Below are positions 27,107 through 35,371 of a stretch of 64,000 nucleotides of DNA, piece by piece. The number at the start of each line of letters is the position of its first letter. Position 1 is the first letter of the stretch. The notes beneath the pieces were generated by a model, which did not search any database, was not told the DNA's origin, and saw only the letters and a program-made list of their open reading frames with translations. Both the position numbers and the translations under genes were made by a program. Source of the DNA: Paraburkholderia sp. BL25I1N1 (GTDB taxonomy: Bacteria; Pseudomonadota; Gammaproteobacteria; Burkholderiales; Burkholderiaceae). Where the stretch lies: assembly GCF_003002025.1 (NCBI RefSeq), contig NZ_PVZB01000029.1, positions 47,519 to 111,518 on the forward strand, written 5' to 3'.

Positions 27107-28273
27107 CTAGAAAGAGCGTGGCATGTCCAGCACATGCTCGGCCACGTAAGACAGAATCAGATTGGTCGAGATTGGTGCCACCTGATAAAGGCGGGTCTCG
27201 CGGAATTTCCGCTCCACATCGTATTCGCATGCAAAGCCAAAGCCGCCGTGCGTCTGCAAACAGGCATTAGCGGCCTTCCACGCGGCCGTGGCGGCCAAGT
27301 GTTTAGCCATATTCGCTTCGGCACCACATGGCTGGTGAGCGTCGAACAGTTCACACGCCCTGTACCGCATCAGATCCGCCGCTCTCACGTCGATATACGA
27401 TTCAGCGATAGGAAACTGCACGCCCTGGTTCATACCGATGGGGCGGTCAAACACCTGTCGTTCGGTGGCGTACCTCCGCGCGCGATCGACGAACCAGTAG
27501 CCGTCGCCGATACATTCGGCGGCAATCAATGCGCGCTCGGCGTTCAGTCCATCGAGGATGTACTTGAAGCCTTTGCCTTCCTCGCCGATCAGGTTCTCTT
27601 CGGGAATCTCAAGGTTGTCAAAAAACAGTTCGTTGGTTTCATGGTTGACCATGTTGGGAATCGGACGCACGGTCAAACCGTTGCCGATCGCCTGATGCAA
27701 GTCGACCAGAAAGCAGGAAAGCCCATCGGATTTTTTCTTGACGTCGGCGAGCGGTGTGGTACGGGCCAGCAGAATCATCAGGTCCGAATGCTGCACACGG
27801 GAGATCCACACTTTCTGACCATTCACGACGTAGCGGCCATCTTTCTTCACCGCCATGGTTTTCAGTTTGGTGGTGTCCGTGCCGGTGGTCGGCTCCGTCA
27901 CGGCCATTGACTGAAGACGCAGTTCGCCGCTGGCGATCTTCGGCAGATAGGCCCTCTTTTGAGCCTCTGAGCCGTTGCGTAACAGCGTATTCATGTTGTA
28001 CATCTGGCCGTGGCAAAACCCGGAGTTGCCGCCATTGCGATTGATCTCTTCCATAATGACGGAAGCTTCGCTCAGTCCGAGACCCGAGCCGCCGTATTCC
28101 TGGGGAATCAGCGCTGCCATCCAGCCAGCGCGGGTCAACGCGTCGACAAACGCTTCCGGATAAACACGCTCGTGGTCGATGCGGCGCCAATATTCGTCAG
28201 GATATTCCTTCGACAGATCGCGCAACGCGTCGCGCAGTTCCTGATACGAATCCGAGGTAGAAAATCTGCTCAT
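27107..28273 (-). CDS. Acyl-CoA dehydrogenase family protein, atypical active-site loop
   Basis: A 388-residue acyl-CoA dehydrogenase with IPQEYGGSGLGLSEASVIMEEI, MAVTEPTTGTDTTKLKTMAV, VNGQKVWISRVQHSDLM and QTHGGFGFACEYDVERKFRE. Where most homologues have YEGT near the C-terminus, it reads LYQVAPISTNLILSYVAEHVL, so the usual catalytic glutamate is absent. ATG 28273 is used; an alternative GTG at 28312 overlaps the upstream stop as GTGA and would add 13 residues. It stands alone beside the alpha/beta pairs and may act on a branched or ring-bearing acyl-CoA. Confidence 0.88.
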   Translation of the reverse strand: MSRFSTSDSYQELRDALRDLSKEYPDEYWRRIDHERVYPEAFVDALTRAGWMAALIPQEYGGSGLGLSEASVIMEEINRNGGNSGFCHGQMYNMNTLLRNGSEAQKRAYLPKIASGELRLQSMAVTEPTTGTDTTKLKTMAVKKDGRYVVNGQKVWISRVQHSDLMILLARTTPLADVKKKSDGLSCFLVDLHQAIGNGLTVRPIPNMVNHETNELFFDNLEIPEENLIGEEGKGFKYILDGLNAERALIAAECIGDGYWFVDRARRYATERQVFDRPIGMNQGVQFPIAESYIDVRAADLMRYRACELFDAHQPCGAEANMAKHLAATAAWKAANACLQTHGGFGFACEYDVERKFRETRLYQVAPISTNLILSYVAEHVLDMPRSF

Positions 28274-28308
28274 CTGAATGGTTCCGTTCACATGAAGAAG
28301 CCGCGGGT

Positions 28309-29463
28309 TCACGCCGCCGCATCGATCAATCCGCCCGCACTGGCGAGCTGGGTCAAGTGGTGTTCAGCGGCGCCGAACAGAATGTCGATCACACTCAGGC
28401 GACGGAGATAGTGGCCGACCTTGCATTCCTCGGTCATACCAATGCCGCCGTGAAGCTGCACGCCCTGCTGGCCTACAAACCGCCCAGCGCGGCCGATCTG
28501 TACCTTGGCCGCTGCCATGCTGCGCGCGCGTTCTTCCACGTCCGGCTCCTCGCTCATCATGGTGGCAAACAGCGCCATGCTGCGGGCCTGCTCAACCATC
28601 ACCAGCATGTCAACCGCGCGATGTTGCAACGCCTGGAACGACCCGATGGCGACGCCAAATTGCTTGCGCACCTTGAGGTATTCGACAGTTTCTTCGTGCG
28701 CGGCCGCCATCGAGCCGACGGCTTCGGCGCACAGCGCTGCAATGGCCTGCGCGACAACCGATTCGATCAGCGGAAGAGCCTTCCCCGCTTCGCCAATCAC
28801 ATCCGCGTTGTTCACGCGTACGCCCGACAGTGCGACATCCGCTGCGCGCAGCCGATCCTGTGTCAAATACTCTCGGCGCGTTAGACCAGGCGCATGCGCA
28901 TCGACAAGAAATAGCGCAATGCCGTCGCGGTCCCGGCGGTCGCCTGAAACGCGCGCCGACACGATCAGCCTGTCCGCAGCGCCGCCGTGTATCACAACGC
29001 GCTTTGCTCCATCCAGCACCCAACCATTGCCATCGCGTCGCGCGGTGGCGGCAACGTCGGCGAGGTCGTACCGTGACTGCGGCTCTGCGTGTGCGAAGGC
29101 CATCAGTAGCGAACCATCGGCAATCAGCGGCAGAATTGTCTCGCGCTGCGCGATACTGCCACCAAGACGGATGCAGCCACCGCTGAGCACCACGGTCGCC
29201 AGATAGGGTTCGACGACGAGTCCCCGCCCGAACGCCTCCATCACGATCATCGTTTCGATCGGACCGCAGCCGCTGCCGCCGAAGTCATCGGCGAAGCTCA
29301 GGCCAAGTAAGCCCATGTTGGCGTAGCGGGCCCACTGTTTGCGGCTGAACCCATCCGGCTCAGCCAGGTAGCGCGCACGCTGCTCGAAGCTGTACTCGTC
29401 CTTGACAAGCCGGTCGACGCTATCCTTGAGCATCCGTTGCTCGTCGGTAAAATCAAAGTCCAT
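28309..29463 (-). CDS. Acyl-CoA dehydrogenase, beta-type subunit (pair 2)
   Basis: A 384-residue dehydrogenase subunit parallel to the pair 1 beta protein: MDFDFTDEQRMLKDSVDRLV, FADDFGGSGCGPIETMIVME, RKQFGVAIGSFQALQHRAVDM and QQGVQLHGGIGMTEECKVGHY. The tail DILFGAAEHHLTQLA lacks the glutamate-bearing YEGT loop. ATG 29463 is chosen on conservation; the frame continues upstream into the alpha gene. It starts 31 bp after the pair 2 alpha gene. A heteromeric complex with that product is inferred. Confidence 0.9.
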   Translation of the reverse strand: MDFDFTDEQRMLKDSVDRLVKDEYSFEQRARYLAEPDGFSRKQWARYANMGLLGLSFADDFGGSGCGPIETMIVMEAFGRGLVVEPYLATVVLSGGCIRLGGSIAQRETILPLIADGSLLMAFAHAEPQSRYDLADVAATARRDGNGWVLDGAKRVVIHGGAADRLIVSARVSGDRRDRDGIALFLVDAHAPGLTRREYLTQDRLRAADVALSGVRVNNADVIGEAGKALPLIESVVAQAIAALCAEAVGSMAAAHEETVEYLKVRKQFGVAIGSFQALQHRAVDMLVMVEQARSMALFATMMSEEPDVEERARSMAAAKVQIGRAGRFVGQQGVQLHGGIGMTEECKVGHYLRRLSVIDILFGAAEHHLTQLASAGGLIDAAA

Positions 29464-29494
29464 GGCCCTTGCTTCTCCGCGTTTCGATTGCTGC

Positions 29495-30694
29495 TCAAAG
29501 TCCGAGAACGGACTTGGCGAGGATGTTTTTCTGAATTTCGTTCGATCCGCCCACAATCGAAACGTGGCGCGCGAAGTAGTGATTCGGCGCAATAGTCAGT
29601 GCCCAGTCTGGGTCCCGGATCGGCTTACCTACGCCGCGCAGGAAATCCAGATCGAGCGGCAGCGCGTCAGGCCCGGCCACTTCCAGAAGCAGTTCTGCCG
29701 CGAGTTGCTGAAGCTCCGACCCCTTGATCTTCAGAATCGACGTCTTCGGGTCCGGCGTGTGACTACCGCGTGCGGTGCTTTCCGCAATCACTCGCATCTG
29801 CGTGATTTCCAGCGCCTTCAACTCGACTTCGATAGACGCGACACGCTCGCGGAATTGAGGGTTGTCCCAAAGCACACCGTCGCCGCACGGAACGCGCTTC
29901 GCGAGATCTTTGGCGTGGCGGATACGCATCTTCGACACGCCGACACGCGCAATGCCGCTGCGCTCGTTGCCGAGCAAATACTTGGCGTAATCCCACCCCT
30001 TGTTTTCTTCGCCAATCCGGTTTGCGACAGGCACACGTACATTATCGAAAAACACCTCATTGGTTTCATGATGACCGTCGATAGTGATGATCGGCCGCAC
30101 CGTCAAGCCGGGTGTTTTCATATCGATCAGCAGATAAGTAATGCCCTGCTGTTTCTTCCCACTCGCGTCGGTACGCACGAGGCAGAACATCCAGTCCGCG
30201 TGATGGGCCGTCGAGGTCCACAGCTTCTGCCCGTTGATCACGTAGTGGTCGCCTTCCCGGACCGCCTGGGTCCTCAGCGCCGCCAGGTCCGAGCCGGCAC
30301 CGGGCTCCGAAAAACCCTGGCAGAACCAGTACTCGAGACTTGCAATACGTGGCAGGAAGTCGCGTTTCTGGTCGTCACTGCCGAACGCGATCAGCACCGG
30401 GCCGATCATGGTGACATTGAACGAAAGCGTTTCCGGCGCGGGCGCCATGTGCAGTTCTTCCTTGAAGATGTATTGCTGCACCGCGCTCCAGCCAGTTCCA
30501 CCCCACGCCTTATCCCACGCCGGCGTCGCCCAGCCGCGTTCGTACAGAATGCGCTGCCAGCGGCGCAGATCATCCGCCGAGTAGCGCTGTCCCAGCGCCG
30601 CCTTGACGCGGATGTCTTCAGGCAACGCTTCCTTGAAAAAGGCTCGCACTTCATCGCGGAACGCCAGTTCTTCGTCGGTATATCGCAGGTCCAT
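29495..30694 (-). CDS. Acyl-CoA dehydrogenase, alpha-type subunit (pair 2)
   Basis: A 399-residue subunit: MDLRYTDEELAFRDEVRAFFKE, WGGTGWSAVQQYIFKEE, YWFCQGFSEPGAGSDLAALRT and VNGQKLWTSTAHHADWMF, ending SIVGGSNEIQKNILAKSVLGL. It parallels the pair 1 alpha protein throughout, with GGS in place of EGT. The start ATG 30694 has only a weak GAGAC ribosome site. It lies 70 bp after the racemase gene, one of the larger gaps in the operon. It would introduce the alpha,beta double bond in a bulky acyl-CoA with its beta partner and the local ETF. Confidence 0.9.
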   Translation of the reverse strand: MDLRYTDEELAFRDEVRAFFKEALPEDIRVKAALGQRYSADDLRRWQRILYERGWATPAWDKAWGGTGWSAVQQYIFKEELHMAPAPETLSFNVTMIGPVLIAFGSDDQKRDFLPRIASLEYWFCQGFSEPGAGSDLAALRTQAVREGDHYVINGQKLWTSTAHHADWMFCLVRTDASGKKQQGITYLLIDMKTPGLTVRPIITIDGHHETNEVFFDNVRVPVANRIGEENKGWDYAKYLLGNERSGIARVGVSKMRIRHAKDLAKRVPCGDGVLWDNPQFRERVASIEVELKALEITQMRVIAESTARGSHTPDPKTSILKIKGSELQQLAAELLLEVAGPDALPLDLDFLRGVGKPIRDPDWALTIAPNHYFARHVSIVGGSNEIQKNILAKSVLGL

Positions 30695-30764
30695 GGTGTC
30701 TCGTCTCGATTCGTTACCGCGGCGCTGACGGCCGTCCATTGTTTTTGTCCCGCTCAGCGGTCTC

Positions 30765-31913
30765 TCAGGCCAGCGTCCCTGCCTGTTTCAGTTCGTCGAT
30801 ACTTTGCCTATCCAGCCAGACCGACAGCGCTGCCTCGATAGTCGCCGGATCTGGCGCTTCGGGTGGCGTCGGCATTGCCGGCACCGTCGACGAAAAACGC
30901 GGGGCGGGCGCTGGCTGCACGATCCCATCGATTTCCACAAAAGTCCCGCGCGCTTTCAGATGCGGATGGTTTGGCGCTTCACACCACGACAGGACAGGAG
31001 CGAAGCACGCGTCCGAGTGTTCCAGCAGCGTGGTCCACTGCGCACGGCTGCGCGTCTTGAACCTGAGCGCGAACAAGGCTCGTGCGGCCGGCCAGTTGCG
31101 CTGGTCGAGCTGGGCGCCAAGCGTGTCCGGCGATATATCAAGCAGTCGAAGGAGCTCCAGATAGAATTTGTCCTCGATTGGGCCAACCGTAATCCAGTTG
31201 CCGTCTGCGCACTCGTAGGCGTCATAGAAATGCGAACCCGAATCGGTGATATTGGTGCCGCGCTCGTCGCGCCAGATGCCCGCCGCCTGCATGCCGAAAA
31301 AGGTCGTCGCCAGATTCGCCGTGCCGTCGACAATCGCCGCATCAACCACCTGCCCCACGCCGCCACCGCGAGCATGAAGGATTGCCGAGAGCAGCCCCAT
31401 TGCCAGGTACAGCGAACCGCCCGCGTAATCGCCGATCAGGTTCAGCGGGATCGACGGCGGCTGGTTTAATCGGCCGATCGCATTCAGCACGCCGGTGATC
31501 GCAATGTAGTTCAGATCGTGACCGGCATATTGTGCGAGCGGACCGTCCTGCCCCCACCCGGTGATCCGCCCATAGGCGAGCTTCGGATTGCGCGCCAGAC
31601 ACGCTTGCGGGCCGAGTCCAAGACGTTCGGTCACACCCGGACGAAAACCTTCTATCAACGCGTCGGCGCCCTCCACGAGGGTTAGCACAAGTTCGATCGC
31701 GGCCGGCTCCTTGAGATCCAGTGCGATCGTCCTGCGATTGCGCAGTAGCAGGTTGTAACGCAACGGTCGCTCGATACCGAGTTTGACAGGTCGCCGCCGG
31801 TCGATTCGGAGCACCGTTGCACCAAGGTCGGCGAGCAACATTGCGCACATCGGACCGGGGCCGATACCGGCCAGTTCGATGATCTTGACGCCAGCGAGCG
31901 GTCCCATGCTCAT
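30765..31913 (-). CDS. Alpha-methylacyl-CoA racemase (CaiB/BaiF family)
   Basis: Class III CoA-transferase-fold protein of 382 residues that matches the racemase branch. It has LAGIGPGPMCAMLLADLGA near the N-terminus. The two racemase catalytic residues are visible at the correct 30-residue spacing: H132 in AGHDLNY and D162 in IGDYAGGS. It would epimerise a 2-methylacyl-CoA so that the S-specific dehydrogenases can act, as in branched isoprenoid and steroid side-chain beta-oxidation. ATG 31913 overlaps the SDR stop by ATGA. This enzyme is a good indicator that the substrate has an alpha-methyl branch. Confidence 0.9.
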   Translation of the reverse strand: MSMGPLAGVKIIELAGIGPGPMCAMLLADLGATVLRIDRRRPVKLGIERPLRYNLLLRNRRTIALDLKEPAAIELVLTLVEGADALIEGFRPGVTERLGLGPQACLARNPKLAYGRITGWGQDGPLAQYAGHDLNYIAITGVLNAIGRLNQPPSIPLNLIGDYAGGSLYLAMGLLSAILHARGGGVGQVVDAAIVDGTANLATTFFGMQAAGIWRDERGTNITDSGSHFYDAYECADGNWITVGPIEDKFYLELLRLLDISPDTLGAQLDQRNWPAARALFALRFKTRSRAQWTTLLEHSDACFAPVLSWCEAPNHPHLKARGTFVEIDGIVQPAPAPRFSSTVPAMPTPPEAPDPATIEAALSVWLDRQSIDELKQAGTLA

Positions 31914-32764
31914 CCCTTGCGCGCGTGGGCACGCATAGCGTCCCACTGTTCGTCGCTCCAATCCTGCATCGCGCGAAATGTCGGACCGCCCACGCCCTGC
32001 ATCCAGCGGCCACCGTCGATCACGATCATGTCACCGGTGATGTAACCGGACCCCTCGGAAGCGAGATACGAGTACAGATCAGCCAGTTCCTGATGGTCGC
32101 CAAAACGCCGCAACGGAACACTGCGATCCTGCGATTCAACCTGTGACCCCGGCGGGTAAAGTTGTTCCCACGCGCCTTCTGTCGGAAACAGACCTGGTGC
32201 CACGGCGTTCAGCCGAATGCCTTTCGGTCCCCACTCGACGGCGAGACTACGGGTCATCGCAAGCACGCCGGCCTTCGCCGCCGCCGACGGTGCGGTGAAG
32301 GCGGAGCCGGTCATGGTGGGCGTCGACACGGTGCTGATCACGTTGCCTGTGTGGCCTGCCTCGATCCACCGCTTGCCCGCGGCGATCGTGCAATAGAAGC
32401 TGCCGTGCAGCACGATGTCCAACACCGCATCGACCGCGCGCGCCGACAGTGTTTCGGTACGCGCGATAAAGTTGGCCGCGGCATTGTTAAGCAGCACGTC
32501 AAGCGGACCATCGCGCCAGATTGTGTCCATCATCGATTCGACCGAATCAGCGTTGCGCACGTCGGCAGTGATCGTCGTCACACGGGCATTGTTGATAGCT
32601 GCGCGAAATTCGTCGGCGGTCGCGTCGAGCACTTCCTTGCGACGGCCGCAAATGACCAGTTCCGCGCCGAGTTCCAGATAACGCCGGCCAATACTCTTCC
32701 CGAGACCGGTGCCGCCGCCGGTGATCAGAATCCTTTTATCCTTCAGCAGATCGGTCGTGAACAT
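31910..32764 (-). CDS. 2,4-dienoyl-CoA reductase-like SDR lacking the catalytic tyrosine
   Basis: SDR of 284 residues in the DECR branch. Cofactor motif ITGGGTGLGKSIG at 14-26, NNAAANFIARTETLS at 93-107 matching the DECR NNAAGNFI block, and PSAAAKAGVLAM with Ser160 and Lys164. In mammalian DECR the catalytic Tyr lies 11 residues before that Ser; here this position is proline in STPTMTG, so no tyrosine is present. The protein may therefore use another residue or another chemistry. Its stop overlaps the racemase start. Role inferred: removal of a double bond positioned badly for beta-oxidation. Confidence 0.87.
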   Translation of the reverse strand: MFTTDLLKDKRILITGGGTGLGKSIGRRYLELGAELVICGRRKEVLDATADEFRAAINNARVTTITADVRNADSVESMMDTIWRDGPLDVLLNNAAANFIARTETLSARAVDAVLDIVLHGSFYCTIAAGKRWIEAGHTGNVISTVSTPTMTGSAFTAPSAAAKAGVLAMTRSLAVEWGPKGIRLNAVAPGLFPTEGAWEQLYPPGSQVESQDRSVPLRRFGDHQELADLYSYLASEGSGYITGDMIVIDGGRWMQGVGGPTFRAMQDWSDEQWDAMRAHARKG

Positions 32765-32831
32765 GGTCTGTGTGCGTTCTTAAATCCAGTGGCTGAAAAA
32801 AACGGCGAAATTGAGTTGGGCGCGAACTTGC

Positions 32832-33656
32832 TCAGGAGCCGGTAAAGACCGGCTTGCGCTTCTCCATGAACGCGGCAACCGCTTCCGCATGGTCGCTGGT
32901 TTGGCGCGTTAGCGGATTCAGATCGACTTCCAGGCGCCATGCGTCTTCTATCGAATTGCCTGCGTTGACGAGGCTCGCCTTCAGCAGCGCCAGCGTCACC
33001 GGCGGGTAGCTGGCGAAACGGGCCGCCTGCTCCAGAGCGGCATCGAGCGATTCGCCCGCCGCCGTAGTCTGACTGACAAGGCCGATGCGCTGCGCGGTAG
33101 CGGCGTCGATCACATCCGCTTTCAACATGAGTTCGCGCGCCTTGCCGCCACCGACCTTCTGCGGCAGCGTCCATAGAAGGCCGGTGTCAGGCAGCAAACC
33201 GACCTTGGTGAAGGCACAACAATATTTCGCTGCACTGGAGCTCACCGCGAAATCGCAAGCGGCCGCCAATGACAGCCCGGCGCCAAAACAGGTTCCCTCG
33301 ACCGCAGCAACGACCGGCTTGGTGCCGGTGTAGATCAAGCGGAAAAGCCGCACGCCCACGGCGATGCGTTCACGCAGTTCAAGCAATGGCGGCGTGACTG
33401 CCTGCATTTCAGACAGGTCGCCGCCCGCGCAGAAGTGGCCGCCCGCGCCGGTGAGCACGATCGCGCGGGTAGCCGCGTCCTCGTGAAAAAGGCGCTGGAA
33501 GGTGTCCGTCAGCGCAACACGCATCTTCATCGAGAAGGCATTGCGGCGTTGGGGGTAGTTCATCGTGACGACAGCCACATCCCCTTCGTGGCGCACCTGC
33601 ACGATATCGTTCCTGTCGTCCGCGCCATGCGGCGCTTCATTTCGCTCGACACTCAT
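32832..33656 (-). CDS. Enoyl-CoA hydratase/isomerase family protein (tandem copy 3)
   Basis: A 274-residue crotonase: VAVVTMNYPQRRNAFSMKM, VLTGAGGHFCAGGDLSEM, KPVVAAVEGTCFGAGLSLA. Instead of a glutamate motif it has KVGLLPDTGLLWTLPQKVGG, where the aspartate is reminiscent of PaaG-like isomerases. It ends FMEKRKPVFTGS. ATG 33656 has GGGGA 7 nt upstream; ATG 33677, overlapping the previous stop, is an alternative. It is the third of three adjacent, clearly paralogous genes. Confidence 0.88.
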   Translation of the reverse strand: MSVERNEAPHGADDRNDIVQVRHEGDVAVVTMNYPQRRNAFSMKMRVALTDTFQRLFHEDAATRAIVLTGAGGHFCAGGDLSEMQAVTPPLLELRERIAVGVRLFRLIYTGTKPVVAAVEGTCFGAGLSLAAACDFAVSSSAAKYCCAFTKVGLLPDTGLLWTLPQKVGGGKARELMLKADVIDAATAQRIGLVSQTTAAGESLDAALEQAARFASYPPVTLALLKASLVNAGNSIEDAWRLEVDLNPLTRQTSDHAEAVAAFMEKRKPVFTGS

Positions 33657-33673
33657 CGGAGATTCCCCAACGT

Positions 33674-34480
33674 TCATTGACCCGTAAAAACCGGCGTGGT
33701 CTTGTCGAAAAACGCCCGACATGCGGCCTGATGATCTTTGGACAGACGCAGTACCGGCTGATAATCGATTTCAGCGCGCAGTGCCAACTCCATGGTGTTG
33801 GCACCCTCGGTCAACGCGGCCTTGAGCAACGCAACGCCGAGCGGCGGTTGTTCACCCAAGTTGCGGGCCAATTCGATAGCAGCAGCGAGCGCAGCGCCCG
33901 GCTCGACCACCTGGTTTGCCAAGCCGAATTCGCCTGCTTTGATGCCATCGATTTCCATCGCGAGCGTCAGCATTTCTCTAGCGCGCGCCATGCCGATCTT
34001 TTCAGGGAGCGTCCACAGAATGCCGGTGTCGGGAATCAGCCCAACACGCATGAATGCCGCACAGAAGCGCGCATTCGATGCCGCCACCACGTAATCAGTG
34101 GCCACTGCCAGCGACAAGCCCGCGCCGAACGCTATCCCCTCGACGGCGGCCACCACCGGCTTCGCTCCCGCCAGCATGTCGCGCACCACCACACATGACT
34201 CCGCCAGAATCTCGCGGCTTTGCAGGATGGTCCGCTTCGTCATTTCGGAAATATCGGCGCCGGCGCAGAAGTGCTCGCCCGCACCAGTCAGCACGATCGC
34301 ACGCGATTCGGGGTCGGCCGAGATCAGGCGGTGCATCGTGTCGCGCAGCAACTGGCGCATCTGCCTACCCATCGCGTTGCGGCGGCCGGGATTGTTCAGT
34401 GTGACAACGGCCACGGTGCCTTCCCGAGTGACCTCGATCAATGCAGGCGCGGTGTTCTCGTCCGTGTGCTTTTCGCTCAT
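33674..34480 (-). CDS. Enoyl-CoA hydratase/isomerase family protein (tandem copy 2)
   Basis: Crotonase of 268 residues and paralogue of both neighbours: VAVVTLNNPGRRNAMGRQM, VLTGAGEHFCAGADISEMT, KPVVAAVEGIAFGAGLSLA, and VGLIPDTGILWTLPEKIG with the PDTG aspartate. AGGAAAG precedes ATG 34480. The gene ends 18 bp before the chosen start of copy 3. Isomerase activity is suggested by the aspartate, but this is inference. Confidence 0.9.
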   Translation of the reverse strand: MSEKHTDENTAPALIEVTREGTVAVVTLNNPGRRNAMGRQMRQLLRDTMHRLISADPESRAIVLTGAGEHFCAGADISEMTKRTILQSREILAESCVVVRDMLAGAKPVVAAVEGIAFGAGLSLAVATDYVVAASNARFCAAFMRVGLIPDTGILWTLPEKIGMARAREMLTLAMEIDGIKAGEFGLANQVVEPGAALAAAIELARNLGEQPPLGVALLKAALTEGANTMELALRAEIDYQPVLRLSKDHQAACRAFFDKTTPVFTGQ

Positions 34481-34491
34481 GATGTGCTTTC

Positions 34492-35292
34492 CTAGTCGGC
34501 CACGAATACCGGCTTGCGCTTTTCCATGAAGGCGCTGACCGCCTCCTGGTGTTCGCGGCTACGGCGCAGGATGGGCTGCAGGTTGACTTCCGTTTCGATC
34601 GCTTCGTCGAGCGTACGGATGCCGGTGGCCAGCGCCGCTTTTAGATGCGCCGTAGCGACCGCTGGCAACGCCGCATATTGACTGGCGATTTCCAGCGCTG
34701 CGGCCAACGCTCGACCAGGTTCGACGACCTGATTGGCAAAGCCGATCTGCAACGCTTCGACACCATTGAATTCGCGCGCGCTCAGCATCAGTTCACGTGC
34801 GCGGCCGCCGCCCACGCGCTGCGCGAGCGACCAATAAAGGCCTGTATCCGGCATCAATCCCACCTTGACGAACGCACTGGCGTAGCGTGCCGTCGACGAA
34901 GTGACCACCATGTCGCACGCGGCAGCAAGCGAAAGACCCGCGCCAAACGCGAAACCTTCGACGGCCGCGACGATGGCCTTGGGCCCGGACACCATCAGCT
35001 TGAATACTTCCAGCGGCAACTGATTGCGCTCGCGATACTCGAGCACCTTGCGCGGTTTCATCTCGGAGATGTCGCCACCTGCGCAGAACGTGTTGCCGGC
35101 GCCCGTCAGTACGATTGCCCGGCAAGCTTCGTCGTGATGCATCAGGTGGTGCAGACGCGCATACAAGGTTTCGCGCATCTTCAGTGAAAACGCGTTGCGC
35201 CGCTCGGGGTAATTCAGCGTGACGATTGCGGTCGCGCCTTCATGTTGGACCTGCACGATCTGCGTCGCGTCGGCGATAGTCTCTTCGCTCAT
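34492..35292 (-). CDS. Enoyl-CoA hydratase/isomerase family protein (tandem copy 1)
   Basis: A 266-residue crotonase: AIVTLNYPERRNAFSLKM, VLTGAGNTFCAGGDISEMK, KAIVAAVEGFAFGAGLSLA, and KVGLMPDTGLYWSLAQRVGG. It ends FMEKRKPVFVAD. ATG 35292 has AGGAG upstream; the frame is open much further upstream, but that part is not conserved. It is the first of the tandem triplet and lies 79 bp after the Ltp-like gene. Confidence 0.9.
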   Translation of the reverse strand: MSEETIADATQIVQVQHEGATAIVTLNYPERRNAFSLKMRETLYARLHHLMHHDEACRAIVLTGAGNTFCAGGDISEMKPRKVLEYRERNQLPLEVFKLMVSGPKAIVAAVEGFAFGAGLSLAAACDMVVTSSTARYASAFVKVGLMPDTGLYWSLAQRVGGGRARELMLSAREFNGVEALQIGFANQVVEPGRALAAALEIASQYAALPAVATAHLKAALATGIRTLDEAIETEVNLQPILRRSREHQEAVSAFMEKRKPVFVAD

Positions 35293-35371
35293 CTGTCTGT
35301 CTCCTGTTGACCCGCTCAGCCAGATCGGTGCGCGACTTCCATGCCGCGTGGCACCGGCCGGCCGGCACACG

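Noticed and set aside
26234..27910. 558-residue plus-strand ORF
   Set aside because: It lies antisense to the crotonase and acyl-CoA dehydrogenase genes, which have clear motifs; composition is shadow-like.
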